Positions 34,973 to 43,404 of a DNA stretch of 56,820 nt are shown piece after piece (the first letter of the stretch is position 1; each line of letters opens with the position of its first letter). Made by a program: the position numbers and the translations under genes. The notes beneath the pieces are model-generated. The model saw only the letters and a program-made list of their open reading frames with translations, did no database searches and was not told the origin of the DNA. Origin of the DNA: Bacteroidales bacterium (lineage in GTDB: Bacteria > Bacteroidota > Bacteroidia > Bacteroidales > F082); assembly GCA_016282015.1 (NCBI GenBank), contig JAEEJS010000009.1, positions 1 through 56,820 on the forward strand, read 5' to 3'.

Positions 34973-37900
34973 TTCACATAAACCACTTTAGATTGTTGAA
35001 CTTTACGGCCATCGACGTGCATAACAATGGTGTAGATGCCAGCTGCCATACCATCGCCAGGGTTCCATTCATAACTGTATTCGCCACGAGCCTTTGAGCC
35101 GAGCTCGATGCGTGCAACAGTTTGTCCCATGATGTTTGTGACAGTGAACGAAACGCTGTTTGCACTTTCATCACCTATGATGAATGGGATTATTAAGGTG
35201 TTATTGAACGGGTTCGGATAAGGCATTGAAAGGAATATCGTCTCATCTCCAGGAGTTTCGCTCTCTTTGAACACAGCCATAACGTTATGTCCGGTTGGGT
35301 CTGATAGGGCGACATCTGATATTGAAGCCTCACCTATTCTCAACAAAGCATGCTTGCCTGCTTCAAGTTTTTTGCCGCTCATGCTGTAAGCAAGGAACAA
35401 GGCGCCATCGTTAGTGTTGACTTTCACTTGCTCGAAACCGTTCATTGCCTGCAACGGTTCGAGTTCTCTGAGCTCTCCGACATTTCCGAGCAAAACTTGC
35501 ACACCACCCAATTCAACTGGAGTATCCACAAATAAAATACCATCTTCTATTGTGTAATATGCCGTTGCTATCGGATCTTTCTCAGGAAGCTCTCCCCTAT
35601 TGATTATCAAATTAATAACCGAAACAATGTCCAGAATGTCGATATTCCCATCTGAATTGGCATCGGCCGCCTCAAAGATGAAAGGCTGAGGATTGCCGTT
35701 GGTGAGGTAAGAAACTATTGTCACCACATCCGCCACATCCACTGCCATGCTGCCGTTGGCATCGCCTTTGGTTGCGGTAAGAGGCACTGTTGTAACTGTC
35801 AATGAAGCGTCGCTTTCTGTGAGATTTGTACGCAACACCTTATAATAATAGTAGTAACGCTTACCAGGAATTACGTCGTAATCTGTAAACAATGTATCCT
35901 GAACAAGTGATGTATTCAATTGAATTGAATCTGTAGGAGCCCAAATAGAATCACAAACCCAGTTCCAATTTTCATCATAATGCCAATTTGTCGGTACTGA
36001 ATCATATACATAGCGATACATGTTATAACCCAAATAATCCTCAAAATCTCCTTCATTATTATTCCACTCCAAATCAACTTTACCTAGGCCTGGAGTTGCC
36101 ATAAACTCATTGCTTAATGAGCCAGCCGAAGCGACTTGAACATTGAAACGCATATTCTCAATAGGAATTTCAAAATGCTCATCGTCTTTTGCATTAGCAA
36201 CATATATTCTATTCAAACCATCTGTTGCCGTTGAACCATTGATTGTGAGATAAGCTGTATAAATTGTACCTTCTTCGTTCCATGAACCATTCTCTGAAAT
36301 AGCATGCTGTGTATAAGGCGGACGAACTCCCATTGCGACAAATGGTGTAACCGATTTATCCATAGGACGATTAAAATATACTTTAAATTCATGAGTACCG
36401 CAACCTAAAGGTGGCAATTGCTCAAACTCATCTTGAGCATCATAACCGTTTACTACAACTTTCCAGACAATGCCGTGTGCTTCAGATGAAGGTTGTTTAA
36501 GAACATGATCCAGATCAACAATTGAATATCCTATTGAATAATATGGATTATATAGGTCTAATATATTCCTTCGCAATATCAGATCAGATGATGCTCCAAA
36601 ATACGAAGGTTGGTCTGACACATAAACACTTATCTCATCATTAATATATGCTGCACTAATAGTCAAATAATCCTTACTTGATCCAAGAGAATTACAGAAA
36701 GCATTACTATTTTTAATATCATTAATCTTAATAAAATATGAATTAATTATATCAAAATCTCTACATTCCTGCCAATTATTGACAAAATTACAATTATTAA
36801 ACCCTGTGTACCCATGAAACAATCCTGTATTTGCCTTATTGTTATAAAAATTACACTTATTAAACTCATGACTATTGTCAAAAGAGAGTGCAAAATACGG
36901 AGCTGGCTGGAAGCCTTCAAATACACAATTTGCATAATGACCTTCTATTGTAGGCCAAGTAAAACCAAATTTAAAACCTTCAAACCTAACATAAGATATT
37001 GTATCACTAAACAAAAACTGTCTAATAGCACCATTTTCCATATCTGCTTTCTTAAATACAATCAAACTATCAGGTTTGCCTTGAACAATAACATGACCAC
37101 TTGATTTAATACCTGTATTTTCTTTAAACTTAAGAACTGTACCTGGTTTAATTGTCAAAGTTACATTTTGTGGAATTGCTATTGATTGTGTAACTATATA
37201 ATGAACATTGGGGTATAAAATCGTATTTTCTGTGATTATTCCGCCTATTTCAACTCCATTCTCCACTTGTATTGTAAAATGTACATTCAGTTGGTACTGA
37301 GTTGGGTTAGCTGTAAGATGCAAAACCAAACCAATTGTACGTCCATCAGCGCAATCTTGGTCAATAGTAAAGCGTAATGGATTTGCAGATTTGCTCTTTG
37401 CATAAGCTGAAAGGCTTTGTTCAAAAGCTACATGGTTTTCATCCAAGAATGTCACAATATTAGGATCTTCATAATCTTCAACTGTCAGCCACATCATAAT
37501 ATTGTCGGTGGCACCCCATGTGCTGCGAAGTGTAGGATACATATAAATGGTTTCACCTGCATCTGGGCGATAATCGCCATCACCTGAAATTGTATCGTTC
37601 AATTCCATGCAGACGAAATCAAGTTGTGCAGGAGCATCACCCATGTCATAGCAAGCCTTAAAGTTAACATGGTTGCCGGCTGTGTTAATCAAATCACCCC
37701 AAAGCATCTCCTGCGAGGCGTAAGGTTTTGCATGAAGCAAGGCTGATATACCGCCAGCCACCAAAGGACATGCCATAGAGGTTCCGCTTAACGCTTTGTA
37801 ATAACCACTAGGCACGGTGCTGTAAATTGTCGCGCCTGGTGCTTGCAACTCATAATTATAAAGCTGTTCCTCTCCATATTGAGAATATGAAGGGCCATCG

Positions 37901-39219
37901 CAGTCGGTGTTGCTCCACGATGTCACATAACCGTTAGATTGCGTGGCTTCTACACCAAACACAAAAGTATAAGCCGCGGGGAACATCGGGGCATCCATCA
38001 TAGCATGTGCTGGATCAGGGCAGCATCTTGGGTCAATATGTTTGCCATCGTTACCTGCTGCTGCCACCAAAACAGCATTTTGGTATGCTTGTCCAAGAGC
38101 TTGTTCCAATGCGATTGAATTGCTATAGCTACCGAAGCTCATGCTAAGCACGTTGGCTCCATTGTTTTTAGCATAGTTAATACCTTGGATAATGGTTGCG
38201 ACGTCACCAGTTCCGTTGCTTTGCAAAACTGCAATCGGCATAATATAAGCTTTCGGGTTGGCGCCTGTCATACCCACATTGTTGTCGCCAACAGCGGCCG
38301 CAATACCTGCGCAGTGAGTACCGTGGCTGTTCCAGTCGTGCATCTCGCCTGTATGATTCACGAAATCCCATCCGTGGATATCGTCGGCAAAGCCATTGTT
38401 GTCGTCGTCGTAGCCATTGTTGGTTTCACCTGGGTTGGTCCATATGTTGGCTGCGAGGTCAGGGTGTTCAATATCCACACCAGTATCAAGAATAGCGATA
38501 ATGGCACGGTCATCATTGTTATTATTATCAGCAGCCCAAAGTTCCGGGAGATGCACAGCGCTTATGCCCCACTGAAGTGAATAGAGCGGTTGGTGGGTGT
38601 AAGCCCAAACATTGTGGTAGTTGCCTGGTTTTGGGTCTCCTGCCGGAGCTTGGTAAGGGGCAGCGGCAGCAGCTCCACTAATGGCGTTAAAGCCATTAAC
38701 GGCATTAAGGCCATTAATGTTGCCGCCTAATGCAAACGCCATATAGTTCGGCTCCGCAAACTCAACTTCTTCAAGTTCATTCAAAGCTTCAATCATTGAG
38801 TATGTCTGCATCGGGTCTTCCATAACGAAGCGACAGAGACGGCTGAGGTCGCGCTCAACTACGTCTGGTCCATTATATGATTTTGAAACTCTCAATTCAC
38901 GTTGAGGATCGTCATTCGGGCAGAGACGTTCAGCTCTTGCCACAGGATATTGCTGCAAAAGAGCGTCAACTCGCTGCATACCAGTAGTTTGCAATACTCC
39001 GCGGTTGTTGTTTTGCAAAAGCATAGGGGTGCCATCAGCAAACTTCACGATGAGTTCGCCCTCTTTGGTGGCGTGCTGGTTGTACCAGTCAATCTTCACC
39101 ACCTCGTCTTCGTTGTTGTTGCTTTGTGCAAATCCTTGCGTTATTCCAACTACATTCATCAGTAGGATTAACAGCATAACATTCAACACACTTTTCAATT
39201 TCAGTAAATTTGTTTTCAT
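34969..39219 (-). CDS. Secreted subtilisin-like serine protease with beta-helix, Fn3, dockerin and T9SS domains
   Basis: 1416 residues. Signal peptide to about 31 (QGFAQ); I9-like propeptide about 40-165; S8 catalytic domain about 215-515 with Asp245 (AILDTGVD), His299 (NSHGTHCAG), oxyanion Asn390 and Ser481 (SGTSMACP), all intact. Residues 660-860 look like a right-handed beta-helix and 1035-1146 like Fn3. A dockerin follows at 1151-1208, with calcium loops DANGSMAVDVAD (Ser at position 5 in place of Asp) and DANSDGNIDILD (canonical). Residues 1215-1316 resemble a diverged cohesin, and 1328-1416 (YPNPFNNTLIIPF ... KVVYVK) is the T9SS domain. It is the first gene of the operon; its stop overlaps the cohesin gene (ATGA). 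Inferred to digest proteins outside the cell while docked on the scaffold. Confidence 0.9.
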   Translation of the reverse strand: MKTNLLKLKSVLNVMLLILLMNVVGITQGFAQSNNNEDEVVKIDWYNQHATKEGELIVKFADGTPMLLQNNNRGVLQTTGMQRVDALLQQYPVARAERLCPNDDPQRELRVSKSYNGPDVVERDLSRLCRFVMEDPMQTYSMIEALNELEEVEFAEPNYMAFALGGNINGLNAVNGFNAISGAAAAAPYQAPAGDPKPGNYHNVWAYTHQPLYSLQWGISAVHLPELWAADNNNNDDRAIIAILDTGVDIEHPDLAANIWTNPGETNNGYDDDNNGFADDIHGWDFVNHTGEMHDWNSHGTHCAGIAAAVGDNNVGMTGANPKAYIMPIAVLQSNGTGDVATIIQGINYAKNNGANVLSMSFGSYSNSIALEQALGQAYQNAVLVAAAGNDGKHIDPRCCPDPAHAMMDAPMFPAAYTFVFGVEATQSNGYVTSWSNTDCDGPSYSQYGEEQLYNYELQAPGATIYSTVPSGYYKALSGTSMACPLVAGGISALLHAKPYASQEMLWGDLINTAGNHVNFKACYDMGDAPAQLDFVCMELNDTISGDGDYRPDAGETIYMYPTLRSTWGATDNIMMWLTVEDYEDPNIVTFLDENHVAFEQSLSAYAKSKSANPLRFTIDQDCADGRTIGLVLHLTANPTQYQLNVHFTIQVENGVEIGGIITENTILYPNVHYIVTQSIAIPQNVTLTIKPGTVLKFKENTGIKSSGHVIVQGKPDSLIVFKKADMENGAIRQFLFSDTISYVRFEGFKFGFTWPTIEGHYANCVFEGFQPAPYFALSFDNSHEFNKCNFYNNKANTGLFHGYTGFNNCNFVNNWQECRDFDIINSYFIKINDIKNSNAFCNSLGSSKDYLTISAAYINDEISVYVSDQPSYFGASSDLILRRNILDLYNPYYSIGYSIVDLDHVLKQPSSEAHGIVWKVVVNGYDAQDEFEQLPPLGCGTHEFKVYFNRPMDKSVTPFVAMGVRPPYTQHAISENGSWNEEGTIYTAYLTINGSTATDGLNRIYVANAKDDEHFEIPIENMRFNVQVASAGSLSNEFMATPGLGKVDLEWNNNEGDFEDYLGYNMYRYVYDSVPTNWHYDENWNWVCDSIWAPTDSIQLNTSLVQDTLFTDYDVIPGKRYYYYYKVLRTNLTESDASLTVTTVPLTATKGDANGSMAVDVADVVTIVSYLTNGNPQPFIFEAADANSDGNIDILDIVSVINLIINRGELPEKDPIATAYYTIEDGILFVDTPVELGGVQVLLGNVGELRELEPLQAMNGFEQVKVNTNDGALFLAYSMSGKKLEAGKHALLRIGEASISDVALSDPTGHNVMAVFKESETPGDETIFLSMPYPNPFNNTLIIPFIIGDESANSVSFTVTNIMGQTVARIELGSKARGEYSYEWNPGDGMAAGIYTIVMHVDGRKVQQSKVVYVK

Positions 39220-39267
39220 AATAAATAGTTAAAGTTAATAATTAGTTGTCAATTCCGAGTAAGACAT

Positions 39268-39313
39268 AAAAAAAAGCGTGGAAACCAACTTGCCGAAGCT
39301 CGGGTTTCCACGC
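39268..39313 (-). terminator. Intrinsic terminator or attenuator ahead of the protease operon
   Basis: On the minus strand GCGTGGAAACC (39313-39303) pairs perfectly with GGTTTCCACGC (39286-39276) and is followed by eight T. It lies after a strong promoter but 48 bases before the protease ATG. It either ends a small RNA or works as a conditional terminator. CAACTTG at 39332-39326 could pair with CAAGTTG in the loop, giving an alternative fold. Confidence 0.8.
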
Positions 39314-39483
39314 CCACCAATCTAACAAGTTGTTCCACGCCGTAACGAAATACGGCGTTTGTGAACTGCCCCTTGATTGGTTTGTCATTAAAGACTTGTG
39401 GAAATTGAGCTTCAAGGAATAGCTACAAACGCTATTTTATGTATGTTTATAGTTTTTCTACATTATATGTTGTTTTACTATGC
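39268..39483 (-). ncRNA. Structured leader or small RNA upstream of the protease operon
   Basis: Predicted transcript of about 215 bases from the promoter at 39489-39519 to the terminator T-run. Visible pairings, read on the minus strand: GCGTTTGT with ACAAACGC, nested CCTTGA with TCAAGG, a hairpin CGCCGTA/TACGGCG, then the terminator. I cannot match it to tmRNA, RNase P, SRP RNA or a riboswitch class. 6S RNA (Bacteroidales-1 type) cannot be excluded. The region also contains a 48-codon frame (39388-39242) with Trp codons just before the terminator stem. The whole 308-base gap between the protease and ATPase genes is covered by this element and its promoter. Confidence 0.5.
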
Positions 39484-39488
39484 GACTG

Positions 39489-39519
39489 CAAAGATAGAAA
39501 TAAAGATTTAAAATTGCAA
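39489..39519 (-). promoter_or_regulatory. Promoter of the protease-operon leader
   Basis: TTG (39519-39517), a 20-base spacer and TATCTTTG (39496-39489) on the minus strand, a strong match to the Bacteroidota promoter. No comparable box lies between the terminator and the protease ATG, so the operon seems to depend on this promoter. Confidence 0.75.
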
Positions 39520-39527
39520 GAAAAAAA

Positions 39528-40658
39528 TCACAATTTACGCATCCACAACCTGAACAGCCTGTCTGAGACAACGTATCTGCCATCTTCCACAGATATTATC
39601 TTTTTTGCTGTCAATCCTTTTAGCGATGCTTGAATTGAACTTGTGGAACTTAAATTGTATTTTTTCATAAATCCAGCTGACGTAATCTCACAAATTTCAT
39701 CCTCTTTAGCCAATGCAAATAAAACTTCTTTTTGTCGAACCGTCAACTCTGAAAGAGTATTGGTATATACAAACGACTGCTTGTTCAAAAGAGTTTCCAA
39801 CGATTTGTCATAAAGCACTTGTGTCACTTCACCATTTTGAGGTATTATCTGATATAACTCATTCATTATAAATTGAATATACAAAGTAACACCATCAACC
39901 GAGTTGTAAGCGGTTTCAACGAATGATTCTGCGATTTTTTTCTTGTTTTCTTCAAAAAGACCTGCCACAAATTCTGTATATTTCTCCAAATCAATCTTTC
40001 CAATCTGCATGAAAGTCGCGCTTTGGTAAAATGGCTTGTCTGGCGAGTTGAACATGTTGATAAGCATATCTTTCTCGCTACCGGCAAAAATGAATTTGCA
40101 GTTCGGACAATGCTGAATTTTTGTCCTCAAAAGCGCCTCCACATTCTTTTCAGGATAATATCCAATTTGCTGAAATTCATCAATGGCCACAACACAAGGC
40201 TTGTCGGCAGTTCCGAGATACTTGAAAATTTCATCTAAAGTGGTCTCCGGCGAGTCAATATCACCCAGAGAAATTTCAAAAGTAGGATCGCCAGTTTGTG
40301 CATCTATCTTAAAACCGCCTCTCAAAGATGTAAAAATATTCTTTAAAGAATCAAAAAAACTGCTGCTTTTGGGCTTCAAACTTTTGACAATCTCCTTCCC
40401 CAATGCCAAAACAAACTCCTGCAATGACATTGTTGCAAGTATATCTACAAAGAAAACATTATATTTTTTTCTGATTTCGGGTCGCTCAAAACAATGACAA
40501 ATCAAACCCGTCTTGCCTATTCTTCTATGAGATACCAGAACAGTATTTCTGCCATTCAAAATATTGTCAATCAATTCTTTACTCTCGGAAACTCTATCAC
40601 AAAAATAGTGCTCTCCTGCATAGTTTCCTATCACAAAAGGGTTGTTTAATTTTTCCAT
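39528..40658 (-). CDS. Archaeal-type AAA ATPase (PF01637-like)
   Basis: 376 residues from ATG 40658 (MEKLNNPFVIGNYAG); an ATG 9 bases earlier is also possible. The N-terminal P-loop is degenerate: VSHRRIGKTGL, the HRRIGKT form typical of this family. Walker B is PCVVAIDEFQQIGYY, and an arginine-sensor-like region KFIFAGSEKDMLINMF follows. The C-terminal 90 residues form a winged-helix-like segment (LSELTVRQKEVLFALAKEDE). Such ATPases are numerous in Bacteroidales and often lie in variable regions; the role is unknown. GC content is lower than in the housekeeping parts. It has its own promoter and ends close to the leader RNA promoter of the protease operon. Confidence 0.85.
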   Translation of the reverse strand: MEKLNNPFVIGNYAGEHYFCDRVSESKELIDNILNGRNTVLVSHRRIGKTGLICHCFERPEIRKKYNVFFVDILATMSLQEFVLALGKEIVKSLKPKSSSFFDSLKNIFTSLRGGFKIDAQTGDPTFEISLGDIDSPETTLDEIFKYLGTADKPCVVAIDEFQQIGYYPEKNVEALLRTKIQHCPNCKFIFAGSEKDMLINMFNSPDKPFYQSATFMQIGKIDLEKYTEFVAGLFEENKKKIAESFVETAYNSVDGVTLYIQFIMNELYQIIPQNGEVTQVLYDKSLETLLNKQSFVYTNTLSELTVRQKEVLFALAKEDEICEITSAGFMKKYNLSSTSSIQASLKGLTAKKIISVEDGRYVVSDRLFRLWMRKL

Positions 40659-40681
40659 TTTTATCATCTTTTAAATTATTG

Positions 40682-40715
40682 CAAAGATAATAATTATTTT
40701 TATAATAATCACAAA
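40682..40715 (-). promoter_or_regulatory. Promoter of the AAA ATPase gene
   Basis: TTTG (40715-40712), a 22-base spacer and TATCTTTG (40689-40682) on the minus strand, about 24 bases before the ATPase start. Confidence 0.65.
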
Positions 40716-40729
40716 AATAATAAAAAAAA

Positions 40730-40987
40730 TTAAGACGCCATAATATGACGCATCATACATATTAAGGTTTCATTCATGTTTTTGTGTTCTCTAACCACGT
40801 CAACATCACAATTGAGAATATTCTCCAAAAATTGTTTCAAACGAATGCGGAGAAACATATCCGGCTTTATGACCACACAAACATCGACATCGCTGTCAGC
40901 AGTCTGTTCTTCTCTAACCACCGAACCGAACAAGCGCAACGAACTTACCCCAAAATCTTTTTTCAAAATATCGGAATAAGACTTCAA
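40730..40987 (-). CDS. MNT-type nucleotidyltransferase domain protein, start probably frameshifted
   Basis: 85 residues from TTG 40987. LRLFGSVVREEQTADSDVDVCVVIK holds the GSxxR...SDxD motif of minimal nucleotidyltransferases, which often act as antitoxins to HEPN toxins by AMP-transfer. No HEPN gene is adjacent. A promoter at 41038-41068 and ATG at 41018 fit a longer protein, but that ATG is one base out of frame. Removing one G from the GGG after AT would give MELATIIIEKLKSYSDILKKD, a normal MNT start. Either a frameshift has damaged the gene or the TTG start is used. Confidence 0.65.
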   Translation of the reverse strand: MKSYSDILKKDFGVSSLRLFGSVVREEQTADSDVDVCVVIKPDMFLRIRLKQFLENILNCDVDVVREHKNMNETLICMMRHIMAS

Positions 40988-41037
40988 TTTTTCAATAATA
41001 ATCGTTGCGAGTTCCCATCGTTATAGTGTTAACGATG

Positions 41038-41068
41038 CAAAGATACAATAAATCTTATTGTTTATCAA
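41038..41068 (-). promoter_or_regulatory. Promoter of the MNT gene
   Basis: TTG (41068-41066), a 20-base spacer and TATCTTTG (41045-41038) on the minus strand, 20 bases before the ATG at 41018. Confidence 0.65.
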
Positions 41069-41085
41069 GAGTTTTTGAAAATTTC

Positions 41086-41997
41086 CTATATGATCAATCC
41101 TCCAACCAACTCATTAACATCCTCCACGCCATGCTTCTCACAGTATTCCACAATGCCTTTTGCGACCTTTGCGGAGATTGCGGGGTCTATGAAGTTGGCT
41201 GTGCCTATCTCTATGGCGGAGGCTCCAGCCAAAAGGAATTCTATGGCGTCGGTGGCCGATGATATACCGCCAAGGCCGATTACCGGAATCTTCACCGCTC
41301 TTGACACCTGCCACACCATACGCAAAGCCACAGGTTTCACGCAAGCACCCGACAATCCGCCGGTAACCATCGAAAGCACAGGCTTACGGGTCTCGGCGTC
41401 TATGGCCATGCCAAGCAAGGTGTTGATAAGCGACACTGAGTCGGCTCCGGCAGCTTCGGCTGCGAGAGCTATCTCGGCTATGTTGGTGACATTGGGCGAA
41501 AGCTTCACCATCAGGTGTTTGTGATAAACCTCACGCACTGCCTTGGTCACCTGCTCAATGCCCGAACAGGTCACGCCAAATGCCATGCCTCCCTGTTTTA
41601 CATTGGGGCACGAGACATTCAACTCAATGGCGGGTATATTCTCCAATGCGTCAATCTTAGCGGCAGCAGTAACATAATCGTCTATGTTAGAGCCACTTAC
41701 ATTAACAAGAACATTGGTTTTATAATTTTTGATTCTCGGATAGATAGTCTCAATGAAATAGTCTACGCCCTTGTTTTGCAGACCGACACAATTAAGCATT
41801 CCCATAGGGGTCTCGGCCATGCGCGGATAAGGATTGCCTTCTCGATGATGCAGAGTTGTACCTTTCACTATGATGCCGCCAAGCTCGGAAAGGTCGACAA
41901 AGTCGGCATATTCCTCACCGTATCCGAACGTTCCGGAAGCGGTCATGACGGGGTTTTTCAGGGTCAGGCCCTTCAGTTTTATCTCAGTCTTTACCAT
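41086..41997 (-). CDS. pyrD: Dihydroorotate dehydrogenase, catalytic subunit (class 1B)
   Basis: Oxidises dihydroorotate to orotate with FMN, passing electrons to PyrK. 303 residues. [17 protein letters not shown] at the N-terminus, [13 protein letters not shown] (substrate Asn), a Cys in [10 protein letters not shown] matching the class 1 catalytic base, [14 protein letters not shown] and [27 protein letters not shown] (FMN phosphate) are all typical. It overlaps pyrK by 7 bases, which confirms the heterotetrameric NAD-linked 1B type. Confidence 0.95.
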   Translation of the reverse strand: MVKTEIKLKGLTLKNPVMTASGTFGYGEEYADFVDLSELGGIIVKGTTLHHREGNPYPRMAETPMGMLNCVGLQNKGVDYFIETIYPRIKNYKTNVLVNVSGSNIDDYVTAAAKIDALENIPAIELNVSCPNVKQGGMAFGVTCSGIEQVTKAVREVYHKHLMVKLSPNVTNIAEIALAAEAAGADSVSLINTLLGMAIDAETRKPVLSMVTGGLSGACVKPVALRMVWQVSRAVKIPVIGLGGISSATDAIEFLLAGASAIEIGTANFIDPAISAKVAKGIVEYCEKHGVEDVNELVGGLII

Positions 41998-42758
41998 AGC
42001 AACCTCTCTATATTAAATACAGGTCCTTCTTTGCATACGCACACATTGCCTTCGGTGGTGTTCTCCACGCAGCACAGGCATGCTCCTATACCGCAGGCCA
42101 TCTGGTTTTCGAGTGACACCTCGCACCACAGGCCGCGTTCACGCGCCAGCTTAGCCACAGCCTTCATCATCGGCATAGGTCCGCAAGCGTATATCTTATT
42201 GATTTTCTTTGTATTCCACAAGCTATGTTGGGTTACGAATCCAGCCTCGCCCAGGGAGCCGTCGTTGGTGGTTATGGCAACCTCGCCAACCTCACGGAAG
42301 CGGTCCAGCAACATCAGGTCGTCCTTGCTGCGTCCGCCCAACAAGAATGTAGGAGCGCAAGTCGGCACGTCCTGACAAATAGTCTTTGCAAAATACAGCA
42401 GAGGCGCTATGCCGATACCACCGCCAACCAACAGCACGTTATCGCCTTTTTCAGGCATGGTGAAACCATTGCCCAAAGGCAGCACTACGTTAACATTAGC
42501 CCCAACAGGCAAAGCGCAAAGCGCCTTGGTGCCTTCGTGTTTCTCCTGGATTAACAGATCTATTGTATTATTCTGATAATCAACATCATGGATGGAGATT
42601 GGGCGGCGCAGATAGGCCTTGTCGCAACCGTCCACGCGCACCTGCACGAACTGTCCGCCGCGAATCGCCGGCAGAGGCTGGGCGCAATGCAGGCGCAACA
42701 ACGCCGCCCTCGGAAACGAGCGCTTCTCGATTACTTCAAAATCAATAATTTTCTTCAT
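41991..42758 (-). CDS. pyrK: Dihydroorotate dehydrogenase electron transfer subunit
   Basis: 255-residue FAD and [2Fe-2S] subunit that passes electrons from PyrD to NAD. The ferredoxin-reductase fold has [11 protein letters not shown] (FAD), [17 protein letters not shown] (NAD) and the C-terminal iron-sulfur cysteines in [29 protein letters not shown]. It lies directly before pyrD with a 7-base overlap. The spacer ahead of it (42759-42794) consists of near-tandem TAAAGTC units. Confidence 0.95.
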   Translation of the reverse strand: MKKIIDFEVIEKRSFPRAALLRLHCAQPLPAIRGGQFVQVRVDGCDKAYLRRPISIHDVDYQNNTIDLLIQEKHEGTKALCALPVGANVNVVLPLGNGFTMPEKGDNVLLVGGGIGIAPLLYFAKTICQDVPTCAPTFLLGGRSKDDLMLLDRFREVGEVAITTNDGSLGEAGFVTQHSLWNTKKINKIYACGPMPMMKAVAKLARERGLWCEVSLENQMACGIGACLCCVENTTEGNVCVCKEGPVFNIERLLW

Positions 42759-42759
42759 C

Positions 42760-42793
42760 TCGACTAAAGTCTAAAGTCTAAGGTCTAAAGTCT
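42760..42793 (-). repeat. Short tandem repeat between DUF5606 and pyrK
   Basis: Four near-identical 7-10 base units based on TAAAGTC(TAAG/TAAA) fill the spacer between pyrK and the DUF5606 gene. The period is irregular. It resembles other low-complexity spacers in this window. Confidence 0.45.
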
Positions 42794-42794
42794 A

Positions 42795-43349
42795 CTACAC
42801 CTTCTTAGGCTTCTTTGTCGACTTTGTCGCCGGAGCTGCTGCAGCCTTCACGTTTTCCTTAGCTGCTGCCTTAGGTGCGGCCTTCTTTGCAGGGGCTTTC
42901 TTCACCTCTTTCTTCTCGGCCGGAGCTTCCTCGGCTTTGGCTTCCTCTTTTTTATCCTCAACGGTGAAGTCGAGAAGCTTCTTGTCGTTCAAAAGCTGAT
43001 ACCATTGGAACACCTTCTTCATATCCGACTGATAAACAGCGTCTTCATCGTAATCAGGAAGCACGAGTAGGAATTTCTCTCTCAACTCGACCGGTGATGC
43101 CTTCTTAGGGTCAAAATCGAGCTTGTCGCCAAGTTTCTCATGTATCGACATGAAGACTTCTTTCAGAGGCTTGTCCTCCCCTGTTGTGAATATGCTAATC
43201 TCTTCGAGAGAGCTTATTTTGTCGTTAGCGAAAGCTGGAATGCGCTTTCCATCAATCAATGACTCAACAATGAGTTTTCCTCCGCCGTTGTTTGTGACGA
43301 GGAACAGACCCGGTTTGCCGGAAATGGCAACTACTTTACTCAAATCCAT
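42795..43349 (-). CDS. DUF5606 domain protein with basic Ala/Lys tail
   Basis: 184 residues, cytosolic. The N-terminal 130 residues (MDLSKVVAISGKPGLFLVTNNGGGKLIVESLIDGKRIPAF) match DUF5606, a family restricted to Bacteroidota as far as I know, of unknown function. From residue 135 on the sequence is an Ala/Lys/Glu-rich tail (KKAPAKKAAPKAAAK) like histone H1-type tails, so nucleic-acid contact is possible but unproven. It is the gene after the MsbA-like exporter on the same strand and before pyrK. Confidence 0.85.
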   Translation of the reverse strand: MDLSKVVAISGKPGLFLVTNNGGGKLIVESLIDGKRIPAFANDKISSLEEISIFTTGEDKPLKEVFMSIHEKLGDKLDFDPKKASPVELREKFLLVLPDYDEDAVYQSDMKKVFQWYQLLNDKKLLDFTVEDKKEEAKAEEAPAEKKEVKKAPAKKAAPKAAAKENVKAAAAPATKSTKKPKKV

Positions 43350-43404
43350 TTTTTCTTCTTTTAAATTTTTTCAAAAAGTTATTTTCAGTTTAAATCCTTC
43401 ATTT

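Noticed and set aside
38640..38730. Possible repeat array (GGCATTAA/GCCATTAA units)
   Set aside because: It encodes a short Asn-Gly-rich linker in the protease (NINGLNAVNGFNAISG); too short and irregular for a CRISPR or satellite.
39268..39483. tmRNA, RNase P RNA, SRP RNA or known riboswitch
   Set aside because: None of their conserved cores could be found; 6S RNA remains possible and is mentioned in the feature.
40730..40987. Complete MNT/HEPN toxin-antitoxin module
   Set aside because: No HEPN-type gene lies on either side, so only an orphan MNT is supported.
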